Assembly: GCA_023818725.1 (NCBI GenBank)
Contig: JAMWBX010000015.1
Span: forward strand, 1 to 10,155
Reading direction: 5' to 3'
From: Candidatus Omnitrophota bacterium
GTDB lineage: Bacteria; Ratteibacteria; UBA8468; B48-G9; DTJG01
Length of the DNA: 10,155 nucleotides
In this document: piece by piece, positions 1 through 7,206 of the stretch
Numbering within the stretch: position 1 is the stretch's first letter
Layout of the letters: every line of letters begins with the position of its first letter
Notes under the pieces: generated by a model
The model's database searches: none
What the model saw: only the letters and a program-made list of their open reading frames with translations
Told to the model about the DNA's origin: nothing
Program-made: the position numbers and the translations under genes

Positions 1-443
1 CTTTTTGTGAAAATCAGTGAACCTTCCTGTTTCCCGAATTCAGCCAGACATTTTTCTCCAACCTGAAGAGCAATCTCTTCTTTTTTCATTCCTTCAATCT
101 TTATCCCCAGTTCAATTGCCAGTTTAATCAGCTTGTATTCATCCTTAATCTCATATCCAGGTGCTTCTCCCTTTGCTACCTTTATGAATGCTTCGGCCAC
201 CGCCCTTCCATGGTCTGAATGAGCGGACGTTCCCACCGCAACCATTCTTAAAAAATTTCTTGCTGCAATGGTGTCTGCATTTGCTCCACAGACCCCGAGC
301 TGAGCATCCTCTTCAAAAGGGCTTATTCTGCAGGGACCCATTGCACAGTTTCTACAGCATATACCAAGCAAACCAAACCCGCACTGGGGCTGCTGACTTT
401 GGTATCTTTTCCGAAATAGCAGTATTTCATTTGTATTTTCCAT
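1..443 (-). CDS. cooS: Ni-dependent carbon monoxide dehydrogenase catalytic subunit (CooS/AcsA), N-terminal part, cut by window edge
   Basis: CooS interconverts CO and CO2 at a Ni-Fe-S C-cluster; in the Wood-Ljungdahl pathway it supplies CO to acetyl-CoA synthase. I translated the minus strand from ATG 443 to the edge (about 147 residues). The cysteine pattern Cys21-x7-Cys29-Cys30-x2-Cys33-x4-Cys38-x13-Cys52 has exactly the spacing of the D-cluster (first two) and B-cluster (last four) ligands of Carboxydothermus CooS-II. The text GICCRNCAMGPCRI and RNFLRMVAVGTSAHSDHGR is typical of the family. The start is firm: AAGGAG lies 6 bases upstream and three consecutive in-frame TAA codons (453-461) precede it. 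The N-terminus is about 18 residues shorter than CooS-II. His75 and His78 of the proton-relay region are present, but the third and fourth positions are Ala81 and Glu84. The active-site C-cluster region lies outside the window. Last visible gene of the operon, 15 bp after the polyferredoxin. Confidence 0.95.
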   Translation of the reverse strand, partial: MENTNEILLFRKRYQSQQPQCGFGLLGICCRNCAMGPCRISPFEEDAQLGVCGANADTIAARNFLRMVAVGTSAHSDHGRAVAEAFIKVAKGEAPGYEIKDEYKLIKLAIELGIKIEGMKKEEIALQVGEKCLAEFGKQEGSLIFTK

Positions 444-458
444 TTCAGCTCCTTATTA

Positions 459-1142
459 TTATCTTTTTCTGCTCTGAGCGACTAACTTTCTTGCATAATT
501 GTTTTTTTTACATTCAGCGCATGTATAAAAAATATCTTCTGGAAGATTTGTTTTTCTTTTCAGATGTTCAATTTGTTTTAATGGAGCAATTGGAGAACCA
601 CAGTACGCGCATAAGGCAAAGGGGATTTCGCATTTTATTTCCTTTATTTTTCTTATATTGGAGCTGTCATCCAATCGCTCAGATTCGTTCTTAAGAAAAT
701 CTTCTATTACCTCAAACTTCAAGGCACCGGTCGGACAGCCACATACACAGGCAGGTTTCTGGCCTTTTTCCAGCCGCATAAAACAAAGGTCGCATTTTAT
801 TACGCCTTTGCCATGTTTTAGTTCCAAAACACCATACGGACAAACAATTACACACGCATTACAACCAACACATAAATCACTTTTTATTATAATTGCGGAA
901 GTTTTCCCATCTTTTATAATCGCCTTAGCCGGACAGGCTGCTATGCAAGGAGCGGCTTCACAGTGATAGCATTGAATCGGCACCACACGATTTTTACTCT
1001 GTTTTAATTTAATTCTAGGCGGATTTTTTGAAAGCGTGGAAAAACTTAAATCTTTTGTTGAAGAGTGGTATATTGAGCATTCTATTTCACATGTTTTGCA
1101 CCCAAGACATTTATCAGGGTCAACCACAATGATGCCTTTCAT
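459..1142 (-). CDS. CooF-like polyferredoxin (four [4Fe-4S] motifs) with C-terminal zinc-ribbon-like tail
   Basis: A 227-residue soluble electron carrier, probably the redox partner of the adjacent CODH. Four cluster motifs are visible: Cys12-x2-15-x2-18-x3-22; Cys58-x2-61-x4-66-x3-70; Cys91-x2-94-x2-97-x3-101; and Cys117-x2-120-x11-132-x3-136. This is the arrangement of CooF, HycB and HydN-type 16-cysteine ferredoxins. Cys134 and Cys171 are extra. Beyond about residue 170 the family core ends and a tail follows with Cys178-x2-Cys181 and Cys208-x2-Cys211, which resembles a zinc ribbon or rubredoxin knuckle. There is no signal peptide or Tat motif, so it should act in the cytoplasm. ATG 1142 directly abuts the TAG stop of acsD (1143-1145), with a GGGGG Shine-Dalgarno just upstream. 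The gene ends in the first of three tandem TAA codons. A hydrogenase or formate-dehydrogenase partner is possible, but the position before cooS favours CODH. Confidence 0.88.
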   Translation of the reverse strand: MKGIIVVDPDKCLGCKTCEIECSIYHSSTKDLSFSTLSKNPPRIKLKQSKNRVVPIQCYHCEAAPCIAACPAKAIIKDGKTSAIIIKSDLCVGCNACVIVCPYGVLELKHGKGVIKCDLCFMRLEKGQKPACVCGCPTGALKFEVIEDFLKNESERLDDSSNIRKIKEIKCEIPFALCAYCGSPIAPLKQIEHLKRKTNLPEDIFYTCAECKKNNYARKLVAQSRKR

Positions 1143-2084
1143 CTATTTTCCCCCAAGTTCCATAATTAGTTGGTTAATCAGTTTTATTGATTCCGGGTGC
1201 CTCATTACAAGAATATTTGCTCCTGCCAGTGCTAGAAGTACAGCTGTCACTGCTTCAAGACATATTCCTCTTTCTTTTTCTTTACCCATAAATGGAAACT
1301 CTTCTTCAGATATTCTTGCTTCTTTTGTTTTCCATACCTCGTTTGCAAGATTACATATCATCGGAAAACCAAGTTTGTCATCTTGCTGAATAAGGGCAGC
1401 AATTCTATCCCTCTCCATTACTGAATATGTGTATTCTATACCGTATCCGAGTCCACCTGTGGTTGGATCCATCAGTATTTGATTTTCTTTAACACCGAGT
1501 TCAAGAAGAAGAATGTTTAGTTGTTTTGCAAGATTTACATCAATTGGAGAAGAAGCAATGATTATATGTTTATAGGCAATCGCTGACGCACCTATCTGTT
1601 TGTAATTTTTGTTCGTTACAGGACCAAGAGCAACATTTTTACCTGCACAAACTTCTGCTATTAGTTTCATCATTTCAGCATCTTTTTTTGTGTCATCAAC
1701 TCCCCAGAAGATGAGGGGGACATCGACTGCACTAACTATTTTTTCTACTGTTTTTATTGCCTGATCAGCGGGTCTGTTTTCTCCATTTGGATCCGTGCTC
1801 TGCAGCTGAATTGTTAAAATTTTTGCTCCATATTCTTCAACGCATTTTTTCGCCCATGCAACAGGATCGCTTAAAACATCCTCATAGGGTTTTTTACATG
1901 TATCCGGCCAGTCAAGTTTATCCGTGTCGTAAACCTGAAATGAAACTACCGGTTTATGTGGAATACTGCCTTCAAAATCGTGGAAGTTCAGACAGGTTTC
2001 TCCTCCAACTGTTATTGCGTTTGGCCCTGTACCAAGGGTAACTTCCCGTATACTTCCGGTATAACCAAGCCTCACATCTTCCAT
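1143..2084 (-). CDS. acsD: Acetyl-CoA decarbonylase/synthase delta subunit; corrinoid iron-sulfur protein small subunit (AcsD/CdhD)
   Basis: This is the small subunit of the corrinoid iron-sulfur protein, a TIM-barrel protein that pairs with AcsC and helps carry the methyl group from methyltetrahydrofolate to acetyl-CoA synthase. At 313 residues it has the expected family length. Recognisable family text includes GGETCLNFHDFEG near residues 27-39, LQSTDPNG at 94-101, and the signature DPTTGGLGYGIEYTYSVMER at 206-225, followed by the N-x-x-NEVWKTKEA segment near 245-256. The ATG at 2084 is preceded by AAGGAG with 6 bases of spacing. The gene follows the 56-residue reading frame by 12 bases and its TAG stop abuts the ferredoxin start, so it sits in the middle of a coupled operon. 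The large subunit gene acsC is not in the window. The family call is secure; the choice between bacterial AcsD and archaeal CdhD names is only nomenclature. Confidence 0.95.
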   Translation of the reverse strand: MEDVRLGYTGSIREVTLGTGPNAITVGGETCLNFHDFEGSIPHKPVVSFQVYDTDKLDWPDTCKKPYEDVLSDPVAWAKKCVEEYGAKILTIQLQSTDPNGENRPADQAIKTVEKIVSAVDVPLIFWGVDDTKKDAEMMKLIAEVCAGKNVALGPVTNKNYKQIGASAIAYKHIIIASSPIDVNLAKQLNILLLELGVKENQILMDPTTGGLGYGIEYTYSVMERDRIAALIQQDDKLGFPMICNLANEVWKTKEARISEEEFPFMGKEKERGICLEAVTAVLLALAGANILVMRHPESIKLINQLIMELGGK

Positions 2085-2096
2085 AAATTTCTCCTT

Positions 2097-2267
2097 TTAA
2101 GCCGGGTTCTTTCTTTTTTCACTACCGAACCCTTCACCAAACCAGTAACGTTCAGCATTTCTGAGGTATTTAATCATATCCTGCTGGTCTTCAAATTTTT
2201 TCAGCCAGTTCATTGGTTTTTCAGGCTTGCCAGGCTTGTAGAGTTTTTCTAGGTTATTATCTGTCAT
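2097..2267 (-). CDS. Small 56-residue protein of unknown function inside the CODH/ACS operon
   Basis: I do not recognise this product. The frame starts at ATG 2267, overlapping the TGA stop of cooC as ATGA, and ends at TAA 2097-2099. A strong Shine-Dalgarno (GGAGG, 5 bases before the ATG) lies inside the last codons of cooC, and acsD begins 12 bases after the stop, so the frame exactly fills the gap between two known operon genes. The protein is hydrophilic and rich in charged residues, with no signal peptide, membrane segment or cysteine. Its features are a Lys/Pro-rich start (KPGKPEKP at residues 11-18), a probable helix from about 19 to 40 (starting MNWLKKFEDQQDM), and an aromatic-glycine stretch YWFGEGFG at 41-48. 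A role in CODH/ACS assembly or complex contact is inference from position only. Lack of cysteine argues against metal or cluster binding through thiols. Confidence 0.8.
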   Translation of the reverse strand: MTDNNLEKLYKPGKPEKPMNWLKKFEDQQDMIKYLRNAERYWFGEGFGSEKRKNPA

Positions 2268-3025
2268 TTTTCCTCCAGGAGACGGGTAAGTATTATGTTT
2301 AACGACTCCATAATTTTCGATGGCTTGTCCCAGAATTTTTCACCTGTTAATTCTGCGTGCTGGACCTCCTGGGAATAAGGAATATATCCTATAATTTCAA
2401 GACCATCAAGATTTTGTTTTAGATAGTTTTCCTCAACCGTGTCTTTTATTTTATTGCATATTACTCTGATCTTGCTTATGCCAAGTTGCATCCCGAGTTT
2501 ATGAATTCGCAACGTTGTCTCTATACTTTTTCTTCCTGGCTCGCTGACAATCAACAGCCAGTCAATACCTTGGGTTGTCCCTCTGCCCAGATGTTCTACA
2601 CCTGCTTCCATGTCGAGTATTACAACATCATCCCTGCCAAGTATAAGATGTCTCAGAAGGGCCTTCAAAAATGCGTTTTCAGGGCAGGCACATCCTAGTC
2701 CACCACCCCTTATCGTTCCCAGAATACCGATTAGAATGCGATCTGAATATCTTGCAAAAAATTTTTCAGGGATATCATCTACCTTTGGATTCAGTTTAAA
2801 AACAATGCCACCCGTCTGGTTCGCACCGGTTCTTTCCTGGATCAGGGATTTCAGCTCAGTAAGTGGAGTTATCTCTCCCTGATAACCGAGTGTTGTTTGG
2901 AGATTGCTATCAGGGTCAGCATCAATCAGTACTACGCGATTTCCTTTCTGGCTTAAAAGAATTCCGAGACCTGCAGCTATTGTTGTCTTTCCTGTGCCAC
3001 CTTTTCCGCTGAGTGCTATTTTCAT
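2264..3025 (-). CDS. cooC: CODH nickel-insertion accessory ATPase CooC/AcsF
   Basis: CooC is a MinD/SIMIBI-class P-loop ATPase that dimerises and helps load nickel into the CODH C-cluster (AcsF serves acetyl-CoA synthase). The 253-residue protein shows the deviant Walker A GKGGTGKTT at 7-15 with signature Lys8, a switch-I type DADPDSNL at 35-42, and LDMEAGVEHLGRGT at 137-150 (Walker B and following motif). Cys112-x-Cys114 in GCACPENA matches the dimer-interface metal-binding cysteines at the same numbers in Carboxydothermus CooC1. The ATG at 3025 follows a short leader of about 27 bases behind the promoter at 3059-3087. No clear Shine-Dalgarno precedes it, unlike the downstream genes. It is the first gene of the Wood-Ljungdahl operon and its TGA overlaps the next ATG. 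Whether it serves CODH, ACS or both cannot be told from sequence. Confidence 0.93.
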   Translation of the reverse strand: MKIALSGKGGTGKTTIAAGLGILLSQKGNRVVLIDADPDSNLQTTLGYQGEITPLTELKSLIQERTGANQTGGIVFKLNPKVDDIPEKFFARYSDRILIGILGTIRGGGLGCACPENAFLKALLRHLILGRDDVVILDMEAGVEHLGRGTTQGIDWLLIVSEPGRKSIETTLRIHKLGMQLGISKIRVICNKIKDTVEENYLKQNLDGLEIIGYIPYSQEVQHAELTGEKFWDKPSKIMESLNIILTRLLEEK

Positions 3026-3058
3026 TTTTTATTAAGAATGCTAGAAATTTTGTTATTT

Positions 3059-3087
3059 AATTTACAAAAAAAGGCTTTACTTGTCAA
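3059..3087 (-). promoter_or_regulatory. Sigma-70-type promoter of the CODH/ACS operon
   Basis: Reading the minus strand, TTGACA (3087-3082, perfect -35) is followed by exactly 17 bases and TAAATT (3064-3059, four of six -10 matches). The predicted start of transcription is near 3052, giving a leader of about 27 bases to the cooC ATG. The site lies in the only sizeable intergenic gap between the two gene blocks. An 8-bp direct repeat (CAAAATTT on the minus strand) sits at 3086-3093, touching the -35 box, and at 3045-3052, over the predicted start. Confidence 0.7.
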
Positions 3088-3113
3088 ATTTTGCATAGTT
3101 TATACGATGGCTT

Positions 3114-4166
3114 CTACCTGCTACTGGTTTGTATTTCCCAATTAGAGATACTGGAAAGATATTCAATTAGCTTTTTTGCGGAAGCATCTTCAGAAATTTT
3201 TTCAAGCTGTAGAATTGCCCATTGCCTGCTTTTTTCTATTATGACTTTTTCCTGCGTATTGAAAATTTTTTCAGCTGCCATAAATCCACAGGCGAAGCAT
3301 TCAACAATCATTGCTTCATTTCTTACTTTTTCATTATCTGAAAATGCAATTGCCCTGCGGCTGAATGACCTTGATTTTTGCAGCATCAACCGTTTTAGAT
3401 TCTGGGATTGAGAAAGATATTCTTTCAGATTGCCTGTTTTCAATGCCGAAAGACAATCAATATAAATAGGGTTAAGCTGCGCCTGCTGGAGAAAATTTTC
3501 AGCATTCACAAAAACCTGATGAATCTGAGGGACAATTGGCAAAATAATGGAAACAAGACTGTGCGCAAAAAATTCATTGCCCTGTTCTGTAAGGTGCACT
3601 CCGTCTTTTTGAATCCATTTTTCTCTTAATTCTGGTTCTTTTTCAATCTCCTGATGATAAATTTTGAATCTGTCGTGAACCAGTATGTTTTCATTTTTAC
3701 CTGTTTCCCTTATAAAAGAGTGGCTGAAAAACTCGACATATGCCTCAAGCCCTCCATAGAAAAGCGCTAAAGGGTTATTTCTCTGGCTGTGCAACTTTGG
3801 ATCAAGAGTGGGAATTGTTTCGAGAATGATGTGTTCTGTCGCGTTTTGTTTTATGTGGTTTATTATTTTTCTGTAAAAAAATTTGAATTGTTCTCTATCA
3901 GGCGCCCTGATTGAATCATTTGCTCCAAAACTCAGCGCAACAATATGCGGCTGGTATGAAATACAATCTCTTTCCAATCTTTCAAATCCTTCCTGCGCTG
4001 TGTTTCCGCCGTCTCCGCATGCTGCAACATCAACAATCCAGTTTTCGCCAAGCGCAGAGCTGATTTTTTCTTCAATAAAATCAGCATATCTTTTTCCTAC
4101 GGCTACGCCTGGAGACCACGCCATTGAGTCTCCAAAGAGAACTATTTCAAGGAAATTCTTTGTCAT
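3114..4166 (-). CDS. SGNH/GDSL-family hydrolase (putative carbohydrate esterase) with unassigned C-terminal domain
   Basis: SGNH hydrolases are serine esterases; members near glycosidases often remove acetyl groups from polysaccharides. The blocks are clear: FGDS at 11-14 (nucleophile Ser14), CGDGGNT at 50-56 (oxyanion Gly), GANDS at 81-85 (oxyanion Asn83), and DGVHLT at 188-193 (catalytic Asp188 and His191). The catalytic domain ends near residue 215. Residues of about 220-350 form an extra, probably helical region with SQSQNLKRLMLQKSRSFSRR near its middle that I cannot assign. No signal peptide is visible: the first beta strand with the catalytic serine starts within ten residues of the N-terminus, so the enzyme is probably cytoplasmic. 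ATG 4166 lies one base after the stop of the large glycosidase and has no evident Shine-Dalgarno, so translation is probably coupled. Last gene of the carbohydrate block; no terminator hairpin is visible after it. Confidence 0.88.
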   Translation of the reverse strand: MTKNFLEIVLFGDSMAWSPGVAVGKRYADFIEEKISSALGENWIVDVAACGDGGNTAQEGFERLERDCISYQPHIVALSFGANDSIRAPDREQFKFFYRKIINHIKQNATEHIILETIPTLDPKLHSQRNNPLALFYGGLEAYVEFFSHSFIRETGKNENILVHDRFKIYHQEIEKEPELREKWIQKDGVHLTEQGNEFFAHSLVSIILPIVPQIHQVFVNAENFLQQAQLNPIYIDCLSALKTGNLKEYLSQSQNLKRLMLQKSRSFSRRAIAFSDNEKVRNEAMIVECFACGFMAAEKIFNTQEKVIIEKSRQWAILQLEKISEDASAKKLIEYLSSISNWEIQTSSR

Positions 4167-4167
4167 T

Positions 4168-7100
4168 TTATTTCAAAACAATAAAATCAAAAGTATCCAG
4201 CGGGACTTTAAAAGTAACAATTCTGGTTTTTGCATCCTGAGTAAACACCAGTTTTCCATTTTGCGCCGATTCAACACTTGTAATATTGTTTCTTGCGTCC
4301 ACATTTACGCTGACCAGTTTCTGCGGATTTCCTGAATAATTTGAAAGGACAATTACGATTCCTTTTTCGCTTTCAAGCAGGTCTGCCTGAATGCAATCAA
4401 CATCACACCAGACAGGTCTCTGAATTCCGCAGCTCAGGATAAAATCAGTGATAATCTTCCTTTCTTTTTCCCTGTATCCTGATTCAATCTTTCCCGGTAT
4501 CCTTTCTACAGGCGCATTATAGCTGTGCCCTGCATAAGTGCCTGTATAAAAAACCCTGCCTTTTCCGGTTCTGGATTCAATTATCGCAGGCGAGCCGTCC
4601 TCCCATTCTCCGATAACCTTTGTTTTTGCCGGGTTTTTTATCTTAAATGAGATTTTTCTTCCAGCGCCTTCAATTGTTTCATCTGAATTTTTTAAAGTGA
4701 TTTGTCCTGTTATTATCGCAGGGCTGACTCCATTTTGAGGATTTAATGACCTGCCTGTTGCGCTATCGACAACAGTTATGTCATCTATACCTATCAATGG
4801 AAGCATCAAATCACATTTTTGACCGTACTGGTCGCCTGTTGCAGGTAGCCCATCAATCCATAGATTTCCGCCGCTGTTAACCCAGTTTATTATCGCCTTC
4901 TTTGCTTCCTTTCTCAGATATTGAGAACTCAAAATAGCGCACTTATAGTTTTTCAAAGCTCCTTTTTCAATTTCAAACTCATCGACAAAATCAACTGGAA
5001 TCTGTTTATGTAAAAGCGCAAGATAAATAAGCTGGTTATTCCACATGCTTGCGTCGTCAGTGCTCCAGACAGGTTCACTCGCAGACCAGATTATCGCAAC
5101 CTCAGGATTTCTTGGTTTCCCGTAAAAGGCAGTTTCTTCAACTTTTTCAAGGACCCTTGTGAATTTTGCTATGCCAGAAGACATATCCTTGTTCTGCGAC
5201 CAGTTATCAGGCGAATAATAGGCAGGTCCATAGCGATACACATCAATCTTTTTTGCGCCCTTGCCAATAACACTGGCAAGCTTGAGCTGAATATTGCTTT
5301 CACCGCCAACTGGCATAACAAAAGCGCTAACTTCAGCATTATTGATCTTTGCGCACCCACGGCTTAAATCAACAAGATAGGAAACCATCTGTATTCCTGC
5401 GTTCCTCCATCCACCTGTGTTTAACCAGTCCTCATTCCAGAAGTCAGTAACGCTGTTTTGCCTTGCAAACTCCCATATTTCTGCTCCTCTCATATATGAA
5501 CAATATCCATATGCCCATGGCGGACCAAAGTTTACTCTAACAGTTACTTCTGGCATTCTCTTTATGATTTCTTCAGCAAGAATTCTATAGACCCTTGCTG
5601 TCGCATAGTTCCAGTACCTTAATGTCCAGTAGTAGTTTATGCATGAATCAACAGCAGTCCTGTCAGTCGGCCTCATCTTCCATGAATCCCTCCAGTTCCA
5701 GCTTCCATATGTTTTTATCTCATCCCAGCTTTTTACTCTGATGTCTGATGGTTTTAAGCCTTGAGATTTAAGGTATTGTTTATATCCATTTTCATACTCA
5801 ATTCCGGAAAAAACTTCGCCTGCTATTTCATCGCCGGTATCAATAAACTTAATCAGTTTTATCTGGTCAGGATCCTGGCTTTTTAGACTTTCCAGTGTTT
5901 TTTCAATGAAAGATGAGCATGCCTGCCTTATTTTTTCAATATCAAAGACATTGGTTTTTGTTATTGGGTCTTTCGGAAGAGCGCTCATTCTGAATGTATG
6001 ATGGGTTTGCCTGATGTTATATTTCTCAGCGATTTCTCTGTAGACTCCTGCAAGACCTGAATACTGTGTATCAAGGGCATTGAATCCCATTATTTTCAGT
6101 GTCTTGATTTCTGTTTCAACCATTACCGGATCTGAAAAAACATAATTAAAGCCCTTCAGATGAGCCTCAAGATAGAAGTTTTTAAGATTTACAGCTGGCA
6201 GATTCAATGATTTCAAAAACTGGTTCCTTTCTATGATATCATCATCAAGAAATCTGAAGCCACTGATAAAATTTTCAGGATTGCTTTCACTTTTCGGTAT
6301 CATAAGTCCAATGATGTTTCCAGGAGTCGTCCTTGCGAATCTTTTTATGACACATTTTTCATCAGGCATATACGCAAACTCGATGACTGCATTTATAGAA
6401 TCGAACTTTTCTTTCAATACAGGTTCAAAGTGAAATCCTGCATAAACAGTTCCCCTGCCTTTAAACTGGTCGAAGTCCGCCAGATTTATCCAGTTGCTCA
6501 TTGACCCTGACGAGAGCGCATCTTTCAAAGGATATATTGTAAAATACCAGTTTGGCGGTCCGTAAAGTCCGTGAATCTTTAACCTGTATTGTTTTCCTTC
6601 AGGCTGATTGATGCTGGCTCTCACATATATCCCGTAATCTTTCATTTCATAGACCCTGATATCATCAAAATAAGCCGTTCCGGTTCCATTTGCTTCAAGC
6701 CGCAATTCACAGTAAGAAATGTTTGGATCAGGGTTTTTTGGTTCACCATAACCGTAGACGTGTTTTCCTCCGACAAAAGTCAAACCAGCTACTGTCCAGT
6801 CAGAATCCGGGCCTATCCTGTTTGAATATGGTTCGCCAATGGCTCCATAGACCACACGAATTGCGCCTGTAATTTCTCCTTTTGTTTTTATCCTTGCGCT
6901 CACATAGTATTTTTTCCCTTTTTCAACCTGAAATGCGCGCGGTATGTATGTTGCTTTTCTTTTATTCAGCGTTATGGCAAAAGAATACTGACCTTCATAG
7001 GAGATATTTTCAAATGAAAAAATAATGTCAGGCATTGGTTCTTTTTTTTCTGTTGGTTTGATATTCCAGCCAGCTGCTAAATTTTCAAAACCCGGATTTG

Positions 7101-7176
7101 AAACAGGGAATATTTCCTGTTTGAACAGAGAAATTTCTTCGCAAAACAAACCGGTACTTAAAAAAATAATCATCAA
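4168..7176 (-). CDS. Exported multidomain GH42-like glycoside hydrolase (CBM-like, TIM barrel, GATase-like domain)
   Basis: This 1002-residue protein probably cleaves a glycosidic bond outside the cytoplasm. Numbering from TTG 7176: hydrophobic leader (MIIFLSTGLFC) at 2-12; a jelly-roll CBM-like module at about 25-178, opening NPGFE and closing YFDDIRVYE; a second beta-rich segment to about 310; a TIM-barrel region at about 330-660; a GH42-type glutamine-amidotransferase-like domain at about 690-870, starting NPEVAIIW; and a small C-terminal beta domain. By clan-A layout, Glu450 (in DTGDE) is a candidate acid/base, and Glu626 (in VGGESN) or Glu582 (in FWNEDW) a candidate nucleophile; these are guesses. 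The start is uncertain: ATG 7173 and TTG 7176 leave the leader without its basic N-terminus and have no nearby Shine-Dalgarno. An ATA at 7192-7194, about 4 bases after GGGG, would restore IKKTVFLMIIFL. Cys12 lacks a proper lipobox. Substrate unknown. Confidence 0.8.
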   Translation of the reverse strand: MMIIFLSTGLFCEEISLFKQEIFPVSNPGFENLAAGWNIKPTEKKEPMPDIIFSFENISYEGQYSFAITLNKRKATYIPRAFQVEKGKKYYVSARIKTKGEITGAIRVVYGAIGEPYSNRIGPDSDWTVAGLTFVGGKHVYGYGEPKNPDPNISYCELRLEANGTGTAYFDDIRVYEMKDYGIYVRASINQPEGKQYRLKIHGLYGPPNWYFTIYPLKDALSSGSMSNWINLADFDQFKGRGTVYAGFHFEPVLKEKFDSINAVIEFAYMPDEKCVIKRFARTTPGNIIGLMIPKSESNPENFISGFRFLDDDIIERNQFLKSLNLPAVNLKNFYLEAHLKGFNYVFSDPVMVETEIKTLKIMGFNALDTQYSGLAGVYREIAEKYNIRQTHHTFRMSALPKDPITKTNVFDIEKIRQACSSFIEKTLESLKSQDPDQIKLIKFIDTGDEIAGEVFSGIEYENGYKQYLKSQGLKPSDIRVKSWDEIKTYGSWNWRDSWKMRPTDRTAVDSCINYYWTLRYWNYATARVYRILAEEIIKRMPEVTVRVNFGPPWAYGYCSYMRGAEIWEFARQNSVTDFWNEDWLNTGGWRNAGIQMVSYLVDLSRGCAKINNAEVSAFVMPVGGESNIQLKLASVIGKGAKKIDVYRYGPAYYSPDNWSQNKDMSSGIAKFTRVLEKVEETAFYGKPRNPEVAIIWSASEPVWSTDDASMWNNQLIYLALLHKQIPVDFVDEFEIEKGALKNYKCAILSSQYLRKEAKKAIINWVNSGGNLWIDGLPATGDQYGQKCDLMLPLIGIDDITVVDSATGRSLNPQNGVSPAIITGQITLKNSDETIEGAGRKISFKIKNPAKTKVIGEWEDGSPAIIESRTGKGRVFYTGTYAGHSYNAPVERIPGKIESGYREKERKIITDFILSCGIQRPVWCDVDCIQADLLESEKGIVIVLSNYSGNPQKLVSVNVDARNNITSVESAQNGKLVFTQDAKTRIVTFKVPLDTFDFIVLK

Positions 7177-7206
7177 GAAAACAGTTTTTTTTATATTTCC
7201 CCTTTT

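Noticed and set aside
453..461. Three consecutive TAA codons as a special signal
   Set aside because: Tandem stops in an AT-rich gap are common and simply end the ferredoxin gene; they serve only to fix the cooS start.
188..694. 168-codon plus-strand open frame over the cooS and ferredoxin genes
   Set aside because: It is antisense to two strongly supported genes, its translation looks like no protein family, and it is explained by the reading of the opposite strand.
3026..3058. Riboswitch (for example a cobalamin type) in the cooC leader
   Set aside because: The leader is only about 27 bases from the predicted start of transcription, too short for any known aptamer.
3088..3113. Rho-independent terminator after the SGNH gene
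   Set aside because: There is a run of seven T in the promoter spacer, but no GC-rich inverted repeat before it; I could not draw a convincing hairpin.
5169..5360. 63-codon alternative frame inside the large glycosidase gene
   Set aside because: It lies wholly within a well-supported gene on the same strand, has no ribosome site context, and encodes no recognisable protein.
7139..7176. Lipoprotein signal in the GH42-like protein (Cys12)
   Set aside because: The residues before the cysteine (GLF) do not fit a lipobox, which needs a small residue at -1; ordinary signal peptidase cleavage is more likely.
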